Source: Hymenobacter metallicola
GTDB lineage: Bacteria; Bacteroidota; Bacteroidia; Cytophagales; Hymenobacteraceae
Assembly: GCF_004745645.1 (NCBI RefSeq)
Contig: NZ_SRMB01000001.1
Coordinates: 248,001-312,000 of the forward strand
Direction of reading: 5' to 3'
DNA length: 64,000 bases
The notes below the pieces were generated by a model. That model searched no databases. It worked only from the letters and a program-made list of their open reading frames with translations, and was not told the origin of the DNA. The position numbers and the translations under genes are program-made. Positions 34,767-43,986 of the stretch are shown here, in pieces. Each line of letters starts with the position of its first letter. Position 1 is the stretch's first letter.

Positions 34767-34837
34767 ATCATGGCCCCCGTCTAAGCATGAGTCTGGGACA
34801 GGGTGTGTTTTAAGATATTATATATCAAATTGTTATA

Positions 34838-34880
34838 TACCCCTGTAGAGCTATGCAAAACTTTACAGGGGTAATTTTTT
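34838..34880 (+). terminator. Intrinsic terminator after the HlyD gene
   Basis: TACCCCTGTA (34838-34847) pairs with TACAGGGGTA (34864-34873), followed by T6. The downstream ABC transporter gene therefore needs its own promoter. Confidence 0.75.
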
Positions 34881-35484
34881 ATGCGGGGGCTAGCAAGTGC
34901 TTTTATGAAGCAGTACTGATATTAACGGTGCTCAGCAGGGCGCCACTGCCAGGCTGACATTGTTTGAGCTCGATGCACACTATTGTTACTCGAGCCAGTA
35001 ATTGGGCTCTGAATACACCAGCTTAGCATACATACAAGAGAATACGACAGGAATGAGTATATTTTATAGATTATGCTACCGGATAACTTATCCGCATTTA
35101 GGTAATAGGCTGTTAATTAGGTGGTTGTATTGAATGTGGTAGAAGGCTAAGATGACTCAAAAAAAGTGATCAATACTTCCTTATAATAGTGTATAAATTG
35201 CCTATCCGATGTATATTTGTCTATATATAGCTGCTGCAGCTGAGCTATTCATTGGCTCTGTGTAGTATCTTGTACTATTCTTATAATACAATTTAGGGTA
35301 CTTTTAAGCTTTTTCGAATGACTAACGACTATTATAAAGTTCGCCCTTCCAGTAGGCCTATTTAGGCTTCACCCACTATTATTGCTTTCGCTTAAGCTTT
35401 TGTTAGACCTAGCAAAAGATCTAAGCGCTGTTATAATCATTATTTATTTTATCATATTTTGCCTGCTATCAGGCTTGCAACGTT
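34881..35484. other. 600-bp AT-rich gap between HlyD and the C39 ABC exporter
   Basis: No gene was recognised. A small hairpin, GCCTG-CTAT-CAGGC (35461-35474), lies just before the ABC start at 35485, and a TATTTTG at about 35455 could be its -7 element. A 30-bp stretch near 34915-34944 resembles one near 37726-37756 in the next gap. Confidence 0.4.
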
Positions 35485-37629
35485 ATGGGAGTTAAGATAA
35501 AACAACACGATCCTATGGATTGTGGGGCTGCTGCTTTGGCAAGCGTTTGTATCCATTATAAGTTACAAATTCCAATAGCTCGTGTCAGGCAGTATGCTAA
35601 CACAGATAGAAGAGGCACAAATATGCTGGGCCTCATCGAGGCCTCGAAAAAACTAGGGTTTGCTGCCAAAGGAGTTAAAGCTTCAATAGCAAACCTCTCT
35701 GAGGTACAAATGCCTGCTATAGCGCACATACTGGCGCAGGGAAAGTTTCCTCACTATGTGGTAATTTATCATGTAGGATCTAAGTACATTAAAATCATGG
35801 ATCCGGAGTCTGGGGAGTTTAAAAAACTCACGCATTCCGAATTTGAGGAAGAGTGGAAGGGGTTGCTCGTGATTCTTTCACCTGATGATACTTTTAAAGC
35901 GGGCGTTGTCGGTGTATCCAACAGGGTGAAATTGTTTTCTCTCCTCAAACCAAACACCGGCAGTCTGATACAAATCATCATTGGTGCCTTGTTGTATACA
36001 CTTCTGGGTATTACAACTTCCATATATATAGGTAAGATAACTGATTTTGTTATTCCAAACGATAATAGGAATCTAATGAATTTAATGAGCACGGCCATGC
36101 TCATGATAATTATAATTCAGCTTATTGTTGGCTTGTTCAGAAATATACTGAGTATGAAAGTAGGGCAAATTCTTGATGCTCGATTAATACTCGGATACTA
36201 TAAGCAACTGTTGAAATTGCAGCAAAGCTTTTTTGATAGCATGCGGGTAGGTGAAATTTTAAGCCGTATAAATGATGCGGTTAAGATCCGTTCCTTTATT
36301 AATGAAGTAGCGGTGAATTTTTTTATCAATATTTGCATCGTTGTCTTTTCCTTTTTGCTTATGTATACATACAATTGGAAAATGGCATTGATGATTTCGA
36401 CTTGCATTCCATTTTATGGTGGGCTTTTTTTTATTTCAAATAAATTGAATAAAAAAAGCGTTAGGACTGTGATGGAGAAGTCAGCTGACTTAGAAAGTCA
36501 ATTGGTGGAGAGTATTAATGCAATGGAGACTATTAAGCAATTTGGATTAGAAGAGTATTCAAATCTTAAAACTGAAGAGAAATTCATTTCCCTGTTGAAT
36601 AATTTGTATAAAGTAAATACTAATAATATATCATTCTTCTTTGCAGGGGATGCTTTCGCAAGGATTCTGACAGTCGTGCTTTTTTGGGCTGGGACTTACT
36701 ACATATCAAAAAATGTATTAACCCCTGGTGAGCTATTCTCTTTCTATGCATTGATTGGCTTCTTTACTGGTCCTATCGAGTCATTAGTCAATTCTAACAG
36801 ACAAATTCAAGAAGCATCAATTGCAGCCGATCGTTTGTTTGAGATTATGGACTTAGAACAAGATGAGAAGCAAATTAATAAAATAGAGCTAACCCCAGAG
36901 CTTATGGGTGATATTCGCTTCGAGAATGTTGGGTTTAGATATGGATCTAGAGCTAAAATTTTTGAAGATATATCATTTGTTATTCCACAGAATAAAATAA
37001 CAGCTATCATTGGTGTTAGTGGTTCTGGTAAGAGCACTATTTTAGGTTTGCTCCAGAAATTATATCCAGTTGGTTCAGGTAAAATATTCGTAGGTGACTG
37101 CGACTTGCAAAATTTGTCGAATCAATCATTGCGGTCAGCAATTAGTGTTGTGCCTCAATCTATTGTTCTATTTGCTGGGGATATTTTTGAGAACATCACG
37201 ATTGGCGATCCTAAACCTGATGTTCATAAAGTTATAAAAGTGTGCCGTCAGCTTCGTATCTCTGACTTTATTGAGTCACTTCCTAACGGCTATCATACTT
37301 ATATTGGGGAGAACGGTACTACATTATCAGAGGGACAACGGCAGCGTATTGGTATTGCCCGTGCTCTTTACAGAAACTTTGATATTCTGCTAATGGACGA
37401 AGCTACTTCGTCATTAGATGGTTTCAGTGATTCCTACGTTCAGGACATCATCCAAGATCTTAAGGAGGAGAATAAAACGATTGTAATTATTACACATAAA
37501 TTGTCGTCCATTACCCATGCTGATCAGATAATTGTTTTAAAAGACGGTAAAATTGTGGAGCAAGGAACGCACGAAACATTAGTCAATTCACAAAGCTATT
37601 ACTATAGCCTGTGGAAGAACCAGATTTAG
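35485..37629 (+). CDS. Bacteriocin-type ABC exporter with N-terminal C39 peptidase
   Basis: 714 residues in three parts. Residues 1-130 form a C39 cysteine peptidase with C13 (QHDPMDCGAAAL), H90 (FPHYVVIYH) and D106 (IMDPESG), the catalytic triad that cuts after double-glycine leaders. Residues about 155-445 are a six-helix ABC exporter membrane domain. Residues about 480-714 are the ATPase with Walker A GVSGSGKST (from 510), signature LSEGQRQRIG (from 614) and Walker B DILLMDEATSS. It would cleave and export the two precursors made at 32919-33461, with the HlyD protein. All catalytic residues are intact. Confidence 0.95.
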   Translation: MGVKIKQHDPMDCGAAALASVCIHYKLQIPIARVRQYANTDRRGTNMLGLIEASKKLGFAAKGVKASIANLSEVQMPAIAHILAQGKFPHYVVIYHVGSKYIKIMDPESGEFKKLTHSEFEEEWKGLLVILSPDDTFKAGVVGVSNRVKLFSLLKPNTGSLIQIIIGALLYTLLGITTSIYIGKITDFVIPNDNRNLMNLMSTAMLMIIIIQLIVGLFRNILSMKVGQILDARLILGYYKQLLKLQQSFFDSMRVGEILSRINDAVKIRSFINEVAVNFFINICIVVFSFLLMYTYNWKMALMISTCIPFYGGLFFISNKLNKKSVRTVMEKSADLESQLVESINAMETIKQFGLEEYSNLKTEEKFISLLNNLYKVNTNNISFFFAGDAFARILTVVLFWAGTYYISKNVLTPGELFSFYALIGFFTGPIESLVNSNRQIQEASIAADRLFEIMDLEQDEKQINKIELTPELMGDIRFENVGFRYGSRAKIFEDISFVIPQNKITAIIGVSGSGKSTILGLLQKLYPVGSGKIFVGDCDLQNLSNQSLRSAISVVPQSIVLFAGDIFENITIGDPKPDVHKVIKVCRQLRISDFIESLPNGYHTYIGENGTTLSEGQRQRIGIARALYRNFDILLMDEATSSLDGFSDSYVQDIIQDLKEENKTIVIITHKLSSITHADQIIVLKDGKIVEQGTHETLVNSQSYYYSLWKNQI

Positions 37630-37989
37630 AACAATGCTTGTCTTTTCGGTGTGCAGAAAAGATGGGTAAGATAAGCCTATTGTCACTGTTGGCGATACTT
37701 GGTACAGACGACACTGTATAGTGACACTGAATATTAATCGTGTTAACCAGGGTGCTTTATAGCAAATCTAAGAACCGGCCAAGAAGTGCAGTAAGCAATT
37801 GCGATTGGGGGTAAGCAAAGCGTCTTACAAGTCACCATCACTGAGTGGGTTATTACTGGCCAACACGAATTATATTACCTACTTGTATAGATTTGCCAAT
37901 ATTTATATAGTACAGAATGCCATAGCTCTTAGCTGCCTATTACGAAATACATACGATTCAACTATTTTAACGCTCAAAGCTAATAAGAT
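37630..37989. other. 360-bp gap between the ABC exporter and the LanB gene
   Basis: No gene is recognised. A frame at 37799-37993 (+) is open for 64 codons but lacks a good start and looks like chance. 37726-37756 resembles 34915-34944. Confidence 0.35.
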
Positions 37990-40900
37990 ATGAATAACGT
38001 TCCATTAGAGTTTATTGATGAGGTTATTGTTCGATCCCCTGTGTATACCTATAGGGAGAAAATTAACTCTGAAGATGTTCTTGTGTTGCTTGAAGATAGC
38101 TTCTTTATGGAGGCTATTTACATAGCATCACCTTTGTTGCATGATGAGTGTGTTAAGCTTAAGGAAGGTCGAGTAAAAACTTCAAAGGAGAAAACAAAGA
38201 TTGTAAATAGTCTATACCGGTATATCACTCGGATGACGACCAGAAGTACCCCTTTTGGCTTATTTTCCACGTGTGGAGTAGCTATTTGGGGTGATTCCGA
38301 AGGGAAGGAAACGCAAGAAATCCAGAGAAGCCGAGCAAGGCATACTCGGCTTGATATGCATCTTCTGTACACTTTAGTTACACCAATACTACTTCTGCCT
38401 GACGTGCAGAAGCATTTAAAATACTTCCCCAACAGTAGCCATTACACCATTGGAAGTGAAGTTCGATACATCGAGTACACATACAAGTATGGGCTAAGAA
38501 AATATAAAATATCTGGTGTCACTAGGAATAAATATATTGATATAATACTTGGGAATAGCCGCGGTGGTCTCTCTAGAGGGCAAATGGTTGGCCTCATTAC
38601 TGCATGCGCAATTAGCAGGGAGCAAAGTGAACAGTTTGTTGATGATTTAATCCAGTCGCAATTGTTGGTCTCCGACTTTGAGGTCGCTCTAACAAGTAAA
38701 GTAGACTTTGCAGAGCAAATTCAGAAACATCTACAAGAATTATATGATGCTTCCGGAAGCCCTGAAATTCACGTTGCGTTGAATGTTTTTTCAGAAATTA
38801 TTCAGGATGTAAAAAATCTTGATCATAATAAAGTTAATGATGTTCGTCTATATAGGAATATCATTCAAAAAATGCGGAGTATTAATCCCCGCATTGAAGA
38901 AAGTAAAGCATTTCATATTGACTCGTATCAGGTAGGTGCAAAGCCTGTGATTGAGAAGAAGCACCAGGATGAGCTAATAGAGCTGTTGCAATACCTCAAG
39001 AGTTTGAATGCTGGGGCACGGGATGTAAACGATCATCTTGAATCATTCAAGAAAAAATTTGTACATCGATATGATTCACAGGCCATTCTTCTGGCTGATG
39101 TCCTAGACAATGATTATGGTATAGGCTACCCGATAAATAAAAGGGCAGGCTCCGCACCCTTGGTGGATGACATACCATTCAATGTGAAAGTCCGGGATTC
39201 ACATTTCCGCCTTGATGCGAAGGAAAAATGGCTATTGACAATTCTCAGAGAGCGTGAAAATAAAGATGCCTACAGCATTGCTTTGGATAAGCAAAAGCTG
39301 CCAACATACAACCAAGATGACTCGTTCCGAGACGTTCCTGCTACACTTTCGGCAATGTTTCGTCTGCTGAACGATGAGGATAAGTCTATTCTATTTGAGG
39401 GTTTTTTTGGACCGTCAGGTGTTTCTGTCCTAGGGCGTTTTGCCCATGGCAATCCGGAAATAGGCAATATTGTTGAACGAGTTGTAGCCGCTGAGGAGAA
39501 GGCACTAGAAAATTGTGTGTTTGCTGAGTTGGTCCACATGCCTGATAACAGAATAACGAATATTATCAAGCATCCAGTGTTCAGAAAGTATGAGATTCCA
39601 TACCTAGCCAAGTCTTCCGTCGAAGATGATTTTACAATTGGTATAAATGACCTCTTTGTTAAAGTTGAGAATAATGAAATTATATTGTTCTCCAAGAGGC
39701 TGAATAAGAGGATTATACCTTGTAAAAGCCATATGCATAATCATTATACTAATTCACTGCCTTTGTATCACTTTCTGGGTGATTTGCAAAGCCAAGGCAT
39801 GGATAGAAGTATAAACTTTACCTGGGGAAGCTTGATGCAGCTGTACTCATTTCTGCCTAGAGTAAGCTACAAGAACATGATTGTCTCACCAGCCATGTGG
39901 TACCTCAATCAAAATGTACTCGAGCAGTTGAGCTCAGCAAGCTCGGATAGCCTTTTGACGCAGATAGAGCTGTTGAGAGAGCAATATAAACTGCCCGTGC
40001 AGGTTCTATATTCAGAAGGAGATAATGAACTGCTGGTTGATTTTTCAAACCTTACTTCCGTGGAAGTATGGCTAAGCTTGGTTAAAAGCAAGAAAGCAGC
40101 TCTGTTAAAGGAATTTTTGTGGGCCAGTAACACGCAGGAGCATAGTTATTTACATCAGTACATTGCGACGCTTGTGACTACCGAGAAACGCACATTCAGC
40201 ACTCCCATACTCAGTACTTGTACCACGGAATCGGTTGCCGAAGTGCAGCGAGACTTTCCTATTGGTAGCGAATGGCTGTATCTCAAATTATATTGTGGTC
40301 CAGGCTCAGCAGATATACTGTTGTCTAAGCTTATAACGCCACTGGTGAAATCCGTCCTGCAGCAAGAACTGGTGGACAAGTGGTTCTTTATCAAGTATAG
40401 AGACCCTGAATTCCATATTCGCTTGCGTCTGCATCTGAAGGATGCCTCGGACTCGCTTAAGGTTTTGGCGCTATTGCAGCAGGGTATTCAGCAATCCCGG
40501 GACTGCGACTTGATCTGGAAAATTCAGCCTGAGACATATAGCCGGGAAATCGAGCGATACGGCAGCCGTACTATGGAGGTATGCGAATCCGTATTCTTTA
40601 TCGACAGTGCGGTAACGGTTGAACTGTTGAATGCATTCAGCGGCGATAAAAACGAGGTGTTAAGATCAATCTGGAGCTTACGGCTTATCGACGATATCCT
40701 GAACGCATGTGGCTTTGCTCTTGAGCAAAAATCAGCATTTGTGGAGGTTGTGAGAAAGAGCTTTCAGCAGGAGTTTGATACAAATAAGCACTCGATGAAT
40801 AGTATTAATGCAAAATATACTACGTATAAAGCATTGATACAGGAGGTGATGAGTGAAGGAAACAGAAGTAAACATGCTCAGCTAATGCAGCTGTTAGACT

Positions 40901-41154
40901 GGAAGTCCAACGCATTAGCGCCGTTGATGCAACATGTAATGCGCCTTCATAACGATAAGTCGCTGGAAGTAGATCTTTTTCATCTGTTGTCCAGTATCAT
41001 CCATATGATGCTCAATAGGTTGATTACGCATAAAGAGAGAACCCATGAGTTGCTTGTTTATGAGTTTCTACATAAGTTTTATACTACGCAACGGTATGTG
41101 AACAAAGTGAGTTCAAGTGTATTCCTTCATACAGAAGCAGAAGCTATGCTGTAA
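37990..41154 (+). CDS. Full-length LanB-type lantibiotic dehydratase
   Basis: 1054 residues, the usual length of complete class I dehydratases. The N-terminal part (Lant_dehydr_N) contains RMTTRSTPFGLFSTCG near residues 78-92, the hallmark of the glutamylation domain, which uses Glu-tRNA to activate Ser/Thr. From about residue 758 (GSEWLYLKLYCGPGSAD, then FFIKYRDPEFHIRLRLHL) comes the SpaB_C-type elimination domain. Such enzymes form dehydroalanine/dehydrobutyrine in precursor peptides. Natural substrates here would be the two TTPxC-core peptides. No LanC cyclase is visible. Some LanB-like proteins instead add amino acids, but those lack one of these domains. Confidence 0.93.
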   Translation: MNNVPLEFIDEVIVRSPVYTYREKINSEDVLVLLEDSFFMEAIYIASPLLHDECVKLKEGRVKTSKEKTKIVNSLYRYITRMTTRSTPFGLFSTCGVAIWGDSEGKETQEIQRSRARHTRLDMHLLYTLVTPILLLPDVQKHLKYFPNSSHYTIGSEVRYIEYTYKYGLRKYKISGVTRNKYIDIILGNSRGGLSRGQMVGLITACAISREQSEQFVDDLIQSQLLVSDFEVALTSKVDFAEQIQKHLQELYDASGSPEIHVALNVFSEIIQDVKNLDHNKVNDVRLYRNIIQKMRSINPRIEESKAFHIDSYQVGAKPVIEKKHQDELIELLQYLKSLNAGARDVNDHLESFKKKFVHRYDSQAILLADVLDNDYGIGYPINKRAGSAPLVDDIPFNVKVRDSHFRLDAKEKWLLTILRERENKDAYSIALDKQKLPTYNQDDSFRDVPATLSAMFRLLNDEDKSILFEGFFGPSGVSVLGRFAHGNPEIGNIVERVVAAEEKALENCVFAELVHMPDNRITNIIKHPVFRKYEIPYLAKSSVEDDFTIGINDLFVKVENNEIILFSKRLNKRIIPCKSHMHNHYTNSLPLYHFLGDLQSQGMDRSINFTWGSLMQLYSFLPRVSYKNMIVSPAMWYLNQNVLEQLSSASSDSLLTQIELLREQYKLPVQVLYSEGDNELLVDFSNLTSVEVWLSLVKSKKAALLKEFLWASNTQEHSYLHQYIATLVTTEKRTFSTPILSTCTTESVAEVQRDFPIGSEWLYLKLYCGPGSADILLSKLITPLVKSVLQQELVDKWFFIKYRDPEFHIRLRLHLKDASDSLKVLALLQQGIQQSRDCDLIWKIQPETYSREIERYGSRTMEVCESVFFIDSAVTVELLNAFSGDKNEVLRSIWSLRLIDDILNACGFALEQKSAFVEVVRKSFQQEFDTNKHSMNSINAKYTTYKALIQEVMSEGNRSKHAQLMQLLDWKSNALAPLMQHVMRLHNDKSLEVDLFHLLSSIIHMMLNRLITHKERTHELLVYEFLHKFYTTQRYVNKVSSSVFLHTEAEAML

Positions 41155-41346
41155 AATTCGATAGAACGAATTCTACTTCCATTGGCATCTAAATATTTCA
41201 GTAATGGTGGAATTATGCAAAAAGAATAATATTTTTATGGATTGCTTCTTGCTCAGCATACTGACGATACGTGAAGTTCGGAAAGTGCCAGTTAAAGCCG
41301 TAAATAAAATATTGTAGCATAATTTAATCATCTTAACTAGAGTTTT

Positions 41347-41550
41347 ATGAAAGGATTTATTGAAGTTTCCTATGACAATGGTAAGAAGCGTGCAGCTATA
41401 GCAATTAGCTCTGTCATTACTATTAAGGATACTGCTAAAGGAGAAACGAGTATTACCTTATTTGAAACATCGTTGGGTGGTGAGAGCGTAACTTTGCGCG
41501 TGAACCACACTTATGACGAAATTATGGCACGAGTAAGCGAGGCTGTTTAA
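41347..41550 (+). CDS. Small beta-rich protein following LanB
   Basis: 67 residues: several predicted beta strands (FIEVSYDNGKKRAAIAI, SITLFET, SVTLRVNHT) and a C-terminal helix (YDEIMARVSEAV). The pattern recalls small FlbD-like folds, but I assign no family. It is 192 bp after LanB, inside the AT-rich island and before the strong hairpin at 41771. It might be an accessory or immunity factor. It is not obviously a PqqD-like leader-binding domain, which is helical. Confidence 0.6.
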   Translation: MKGFIEVSYDNGKKRAAIAISSVITIKDTAKGETSITLFETSLGGESVTLRVNHTYDEIMARVSEAV

Positions 41551-42295
41551 TAAAAGCATACACTGAGTGTCTGATGCGGGTGTTGAGCGGACCACCCTGG
41601 ATTCGTGGTCGGGCTCGATAAGGGTGCTGCAGCCAGTGCAGGTGGGGTGAGGGCTGAGCCACGTACTAGGGACTGCTCTGTAACTTTACTAGGCACAGTC
41701 TTTTGCTTTTCCCAGGTAGGCTGATAACTAATCACTGCCAGCAACTGGCCTGCTACCTGATGACGTGCCGGTAGTCAGCTCAACAAAAGCCCCAGCCCGA
41801 TTAGGCTGGGGCTTTTGTTGAGCTGACTACCCTGTTTTGTGTATTGGTAACTTTGCTCCAGTAACCTTGCATGATGTTAGCTAGCCTTGCCTCCATAACT
41901 TTTAGCCTCTAGTTCTCGCCCTATAGATTACTCTTAAATTATTACAAATACTTACTAGTTATTGCATTCGCAACTAAGGTGCTGTAGAAAGAGCGGAAAA
42001 GCCCTACTAAAGCAGCCGCTGAGGAAACCTCACGAGGTTTCCATTTTCGAGGTTTTCTTGGGTAGTTACTAGGCTGGCATTTAGAATAGAGCGCAGAGTG
42101 TAGCCTGAACGACGCAGCGCCTTTAAGCAATGGTGGAAATCCCCTCCCGACTGTCATGTTACGTTAACAGTATAAGTGGTCTAGACTTACTGTATCACTT
42201 CTTTTTAATTAGCAGCAGAGTCTGCTCTAGCAGCTCGCTAGAGGAACCACCAGAGCAGCTGGCCAAACAATAAGTTGTCTCAGACAAGGCGTGGG
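41551..42295. other. 745-bp non-coding stretch closing the AT-rich island
   Basis: GC content rises just after 41560, which I take as the right edge of the island. It contains the terminator at 41771-41830 and, at 42023-42042, a 9-bp palindrome (GGAAACCTC/GAGGTTTCC, 2-base loop) of unknown role. Short frames on the minus strand here look like chance. Confidence 0.45.
41771..41830. terminator. Perfect 27-bp hairpin terminator downstream of the island
   Basis: Arms 41771-41797 and 41804-41830 pair exactly around the loop CGATTA, with AAAA/TTTT inside the stem. It can end the transcript of the LanB/small-protein unit. Confidence 0.85.
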
Positions 42296-42559
42296 TTAAT
42301 CATCTTCCGTGGTGGTATGCTCGGCGGGGTAGCCTGCGGCAAGCAAAGTTCGCTTGATCATTTCCCAGTCGGGAACGGAGCCGGTTGCCGAGGTTACCCG
42401 GGCCTCACCGGGTACTAGTTGGTCGACTATTAACTGCTGGTCCTGAAGCAAGGCGCGTACCTCGGCTAAGCTGGCAGGTTCTACCATAGCGGGCAGCTGA
42501 ATCCTATACCGGACGACCTGTGTATTATTGGAGGCTGGGTTGGGGTCTGGAGTTCTCAT
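42296..42559 (-). CDS. Small HMA-like protein lacking the metal-binding CxxC
   Basis: 87 residues from ATG 42559. The pattern VVRYRIQLPAMVEPASLAEVRALL, then QLIVDQL, ARVTSA and WEMIKRTLLAAGYPAEH has the beta-alpha-beta-beta-alpha-beta layout of heavy-metal-associated domains, but the CxxC that binds copper is absent, with PAMVEP in its place. It may therefore be a degenerate HMA or a ferredoxin-like fold with a different role. It stands alone on the minus strand. Confidence 0.55.
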   Translation of the reverse strand: MRTPDPNPASNNTQVVRYRIQLPAMVEPASLAEVRALLQDQQLIVDQLVPGEARVTSATGSVPDWEMIKRTLLAAGYPAEHTTTEDD

Positions 42560-43063
42560 AGCAGTAAGAAATGATGAATGGTTGAGGTGCAAGAGTTGCG
42601 CGTACGGCAGGTTCTGGAGTAGGCTCTGAAAGACCTCCTCAAGGAATATACCCTGCCACAGCAGACTTCGTTGCTTTGCAGCTCGTGCTGCTGCTGCTGC
42701 CGGTCAGGGTACGGTTTAGCTGGGACGGCCCGCATGGTACAGTAGTGTTGGGCTTGGTTCATAAGCCTTCAGGCTTTGGCAGGTTTTGCTAGGGGTAGGA
42801 TGGCCACATAGCAAAAGCAGACTGGCTTTTTCCAAGCAGTCAATCTTGGGTGAGCGTGGAGCAGGCCAAGTCTTATTCGTTACGGATAATCCAGGTCATA
42901 CCACAGGCAGCGAAGCAATAGGTATCTGCACCTGTAGCCTGCCAGCTTTTTAGGTGGTACACTGACAGCCTCACACCTAGCTTGGCGTGGTAAGGACTCT
43001 ATTCAACAAAATATCGTAAGTATACCGGGACATTGTAGTGCTTCCCGTTGTTACCTATACTCT
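42560..43063. other. 500-bp gap with no recognised gene
   Basis: The minus-strand frame 42556-42762 is rich in Gln/Arg/Cys and not convincing. No hairpin with a T run and no consensus promoter was found apart from weak TA-rich text before 43064. Confidence 0.4.
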
Positions 43064-43774
43064 ATGTCTACAACCGATTCTTTTCGGCGGCCCGATCTGC
43101 TGCGCCTGCCTTACGACGATTATCGTGCTCTGCCCGCCATTGCCAACTCGGATTTGTCGCGCCTGCGCGACGCGCTGAATGGGCGTTATCAGAAGCCGTC
43201 CTCGATGGCTGGGGCCCTAGGCTTGGGTACTGCCTTTCATACGGCTCTGCTCGAGCCAGAACTCTACGAAGCCGGGCAGCCCGGTATTAACGACTCGCTG
43301 GTGTGGTGGATGGTGGAAGGAGTGAAACTAAATCCCTACCTGAGTGACCTGCTGGCTAACGGGGTGCCCGAGCCCAGTTGCATCTTCACCGAGCCCACAA
43401 CCGATACAGTGTGTAAGCTGCGGGCCGACTTGGTTGCCCCCGATACCGACCGGGGCTATACTATTATCGATTTCAAAACGACCATGGCCCGCGACTACAG
43501 CCATTTTTTGGCCCAGTGCAGCGGCTATGACTACGACCGGCAAGCTGCTTTTTACCTCGATGCCCTCCGTGCCGACCGGTTTCTACTTGTCGGGGTTCAG
43601 AAAGTAGAGCCCTTTAGCTTGTTCACCGTAGAGGTGCCTGCTCATATGCTGGAGGAGGGCCGGGCCAAGTACTTGCGGCTGCTACACCTGCTACAGCCCG
43701 ATGCCCAAGTACCCAGCTATATGACCGAGGCCGTGCGGGATGTGCGCGAAGGGATGTCTAGTGACCGTGAATAG
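43064..43774 (+). CDS. PD-(D/E)XK nuclease-like protein (RecE/YqaJ-type exonuclease fold)
   Basis: 236 residues. The nuclease core is visible as KLRADLVAPDTDRGYTIIDFKTT (first Asp in RADLV, then D and K in IDFKTT), preceded by LGLGTAFHTALLEP, which matches the helix before the core in phage-type exonuclease VIII proteins, and followed by QAAFYLDALR. Such enzymes resect DNA ends for recombination, usually beside a single-strand annealing protein. No such partner, integrase or phage gene is close, so this is a solitary domesticated or relic gene. Confidence 0.8.
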   Translation: MSTTDSFRRPDLLRLPYDDYRALPAIANSDLSRLRDALNGRYQKPSSMAGALGLGTAFHTALLEPELYEAGQPGINDSLVWWMVEGVKLNPYLSDLLANGVPEPSCIFTEPTTDTVCKLRADLVAPDTDRGYTIIDFKTTMARDYSHFLAQCSGYDYDRQAAFYLDALRADRFLLVGVQKVEPFSLFTVEVPAHMLEEGRAKYLRLLHLLQPDAQVPSYMTEAVRDVREGMSSDRE

Positions 43775-43847
43775 CTGTTTTGCTACACTAACACACGTTA
43801 GGTAGAAAAATAAAGATGAAAAATAAATCACTAGTTTTTATCCAGTA

Positions 43848-43878
43848 TTTGGAAATTTGAAATATTGTTTTCTATTTG
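43848..43878 (+). promoter_or_regulatory. Probable promoter of the asnA leader
   Basis: TTTG (43848-43851), a 19-base spacer and TCTATTTG (43871-43878) differ from the Bacteroidota consensus at one base of the -7 element. Initiation about six bases later would leave some 22 bases before the leader-peptide ATG at 43906. Confidence 0.5.
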
Positions 43879-43905
43879 ACAAGGCAAATACAACTAGCGC
43901 AAGCC

Positions 43906-43986
43906 ATGCAACTGCTCAACAACGTGCTTTTCAATAATAACTCGAATAATAATTTGTTCGAGACCGGAAGGCTGTTGTTCATATAA
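43906..43986 (+). CDS. Asparagine-rich leader peptide of asnA (too short for ordinary gene calling)
   Basis: 26 codons from ATG 43906 to TAA 43984-43986. It contains eight Asn codons: 43918-43923 (two), 43933-43941 (three) and 43945-43953 (three), giving the run NNNSNNN at residues 10-16, then LFETGRLLFI. Such a density of the amino acid made by the next gene is the mark of an attenuator leader peptide. The stop codon lies inside the region that can form the antiterminator with 44013-44020. The peptide is expected to have no function beyond placing the ribosome. Confidence 0.85.
   Translation: MQLLNNVLFNNNSNNNLFETGRLLFI

Noticed and set aside
37799..37993. 64-codon frame just before the LanB gene, checked as a third precursor peptide
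   Set aside because: It lacks a double-glycine leader, does not resemble the other precursors and starts at an unlikely codon.
41942..42157. 71-codon minus-strand frame near the right edge of the island
   Set aside because: Basic and unordered, no promoter or conserved pattern; probably chance.
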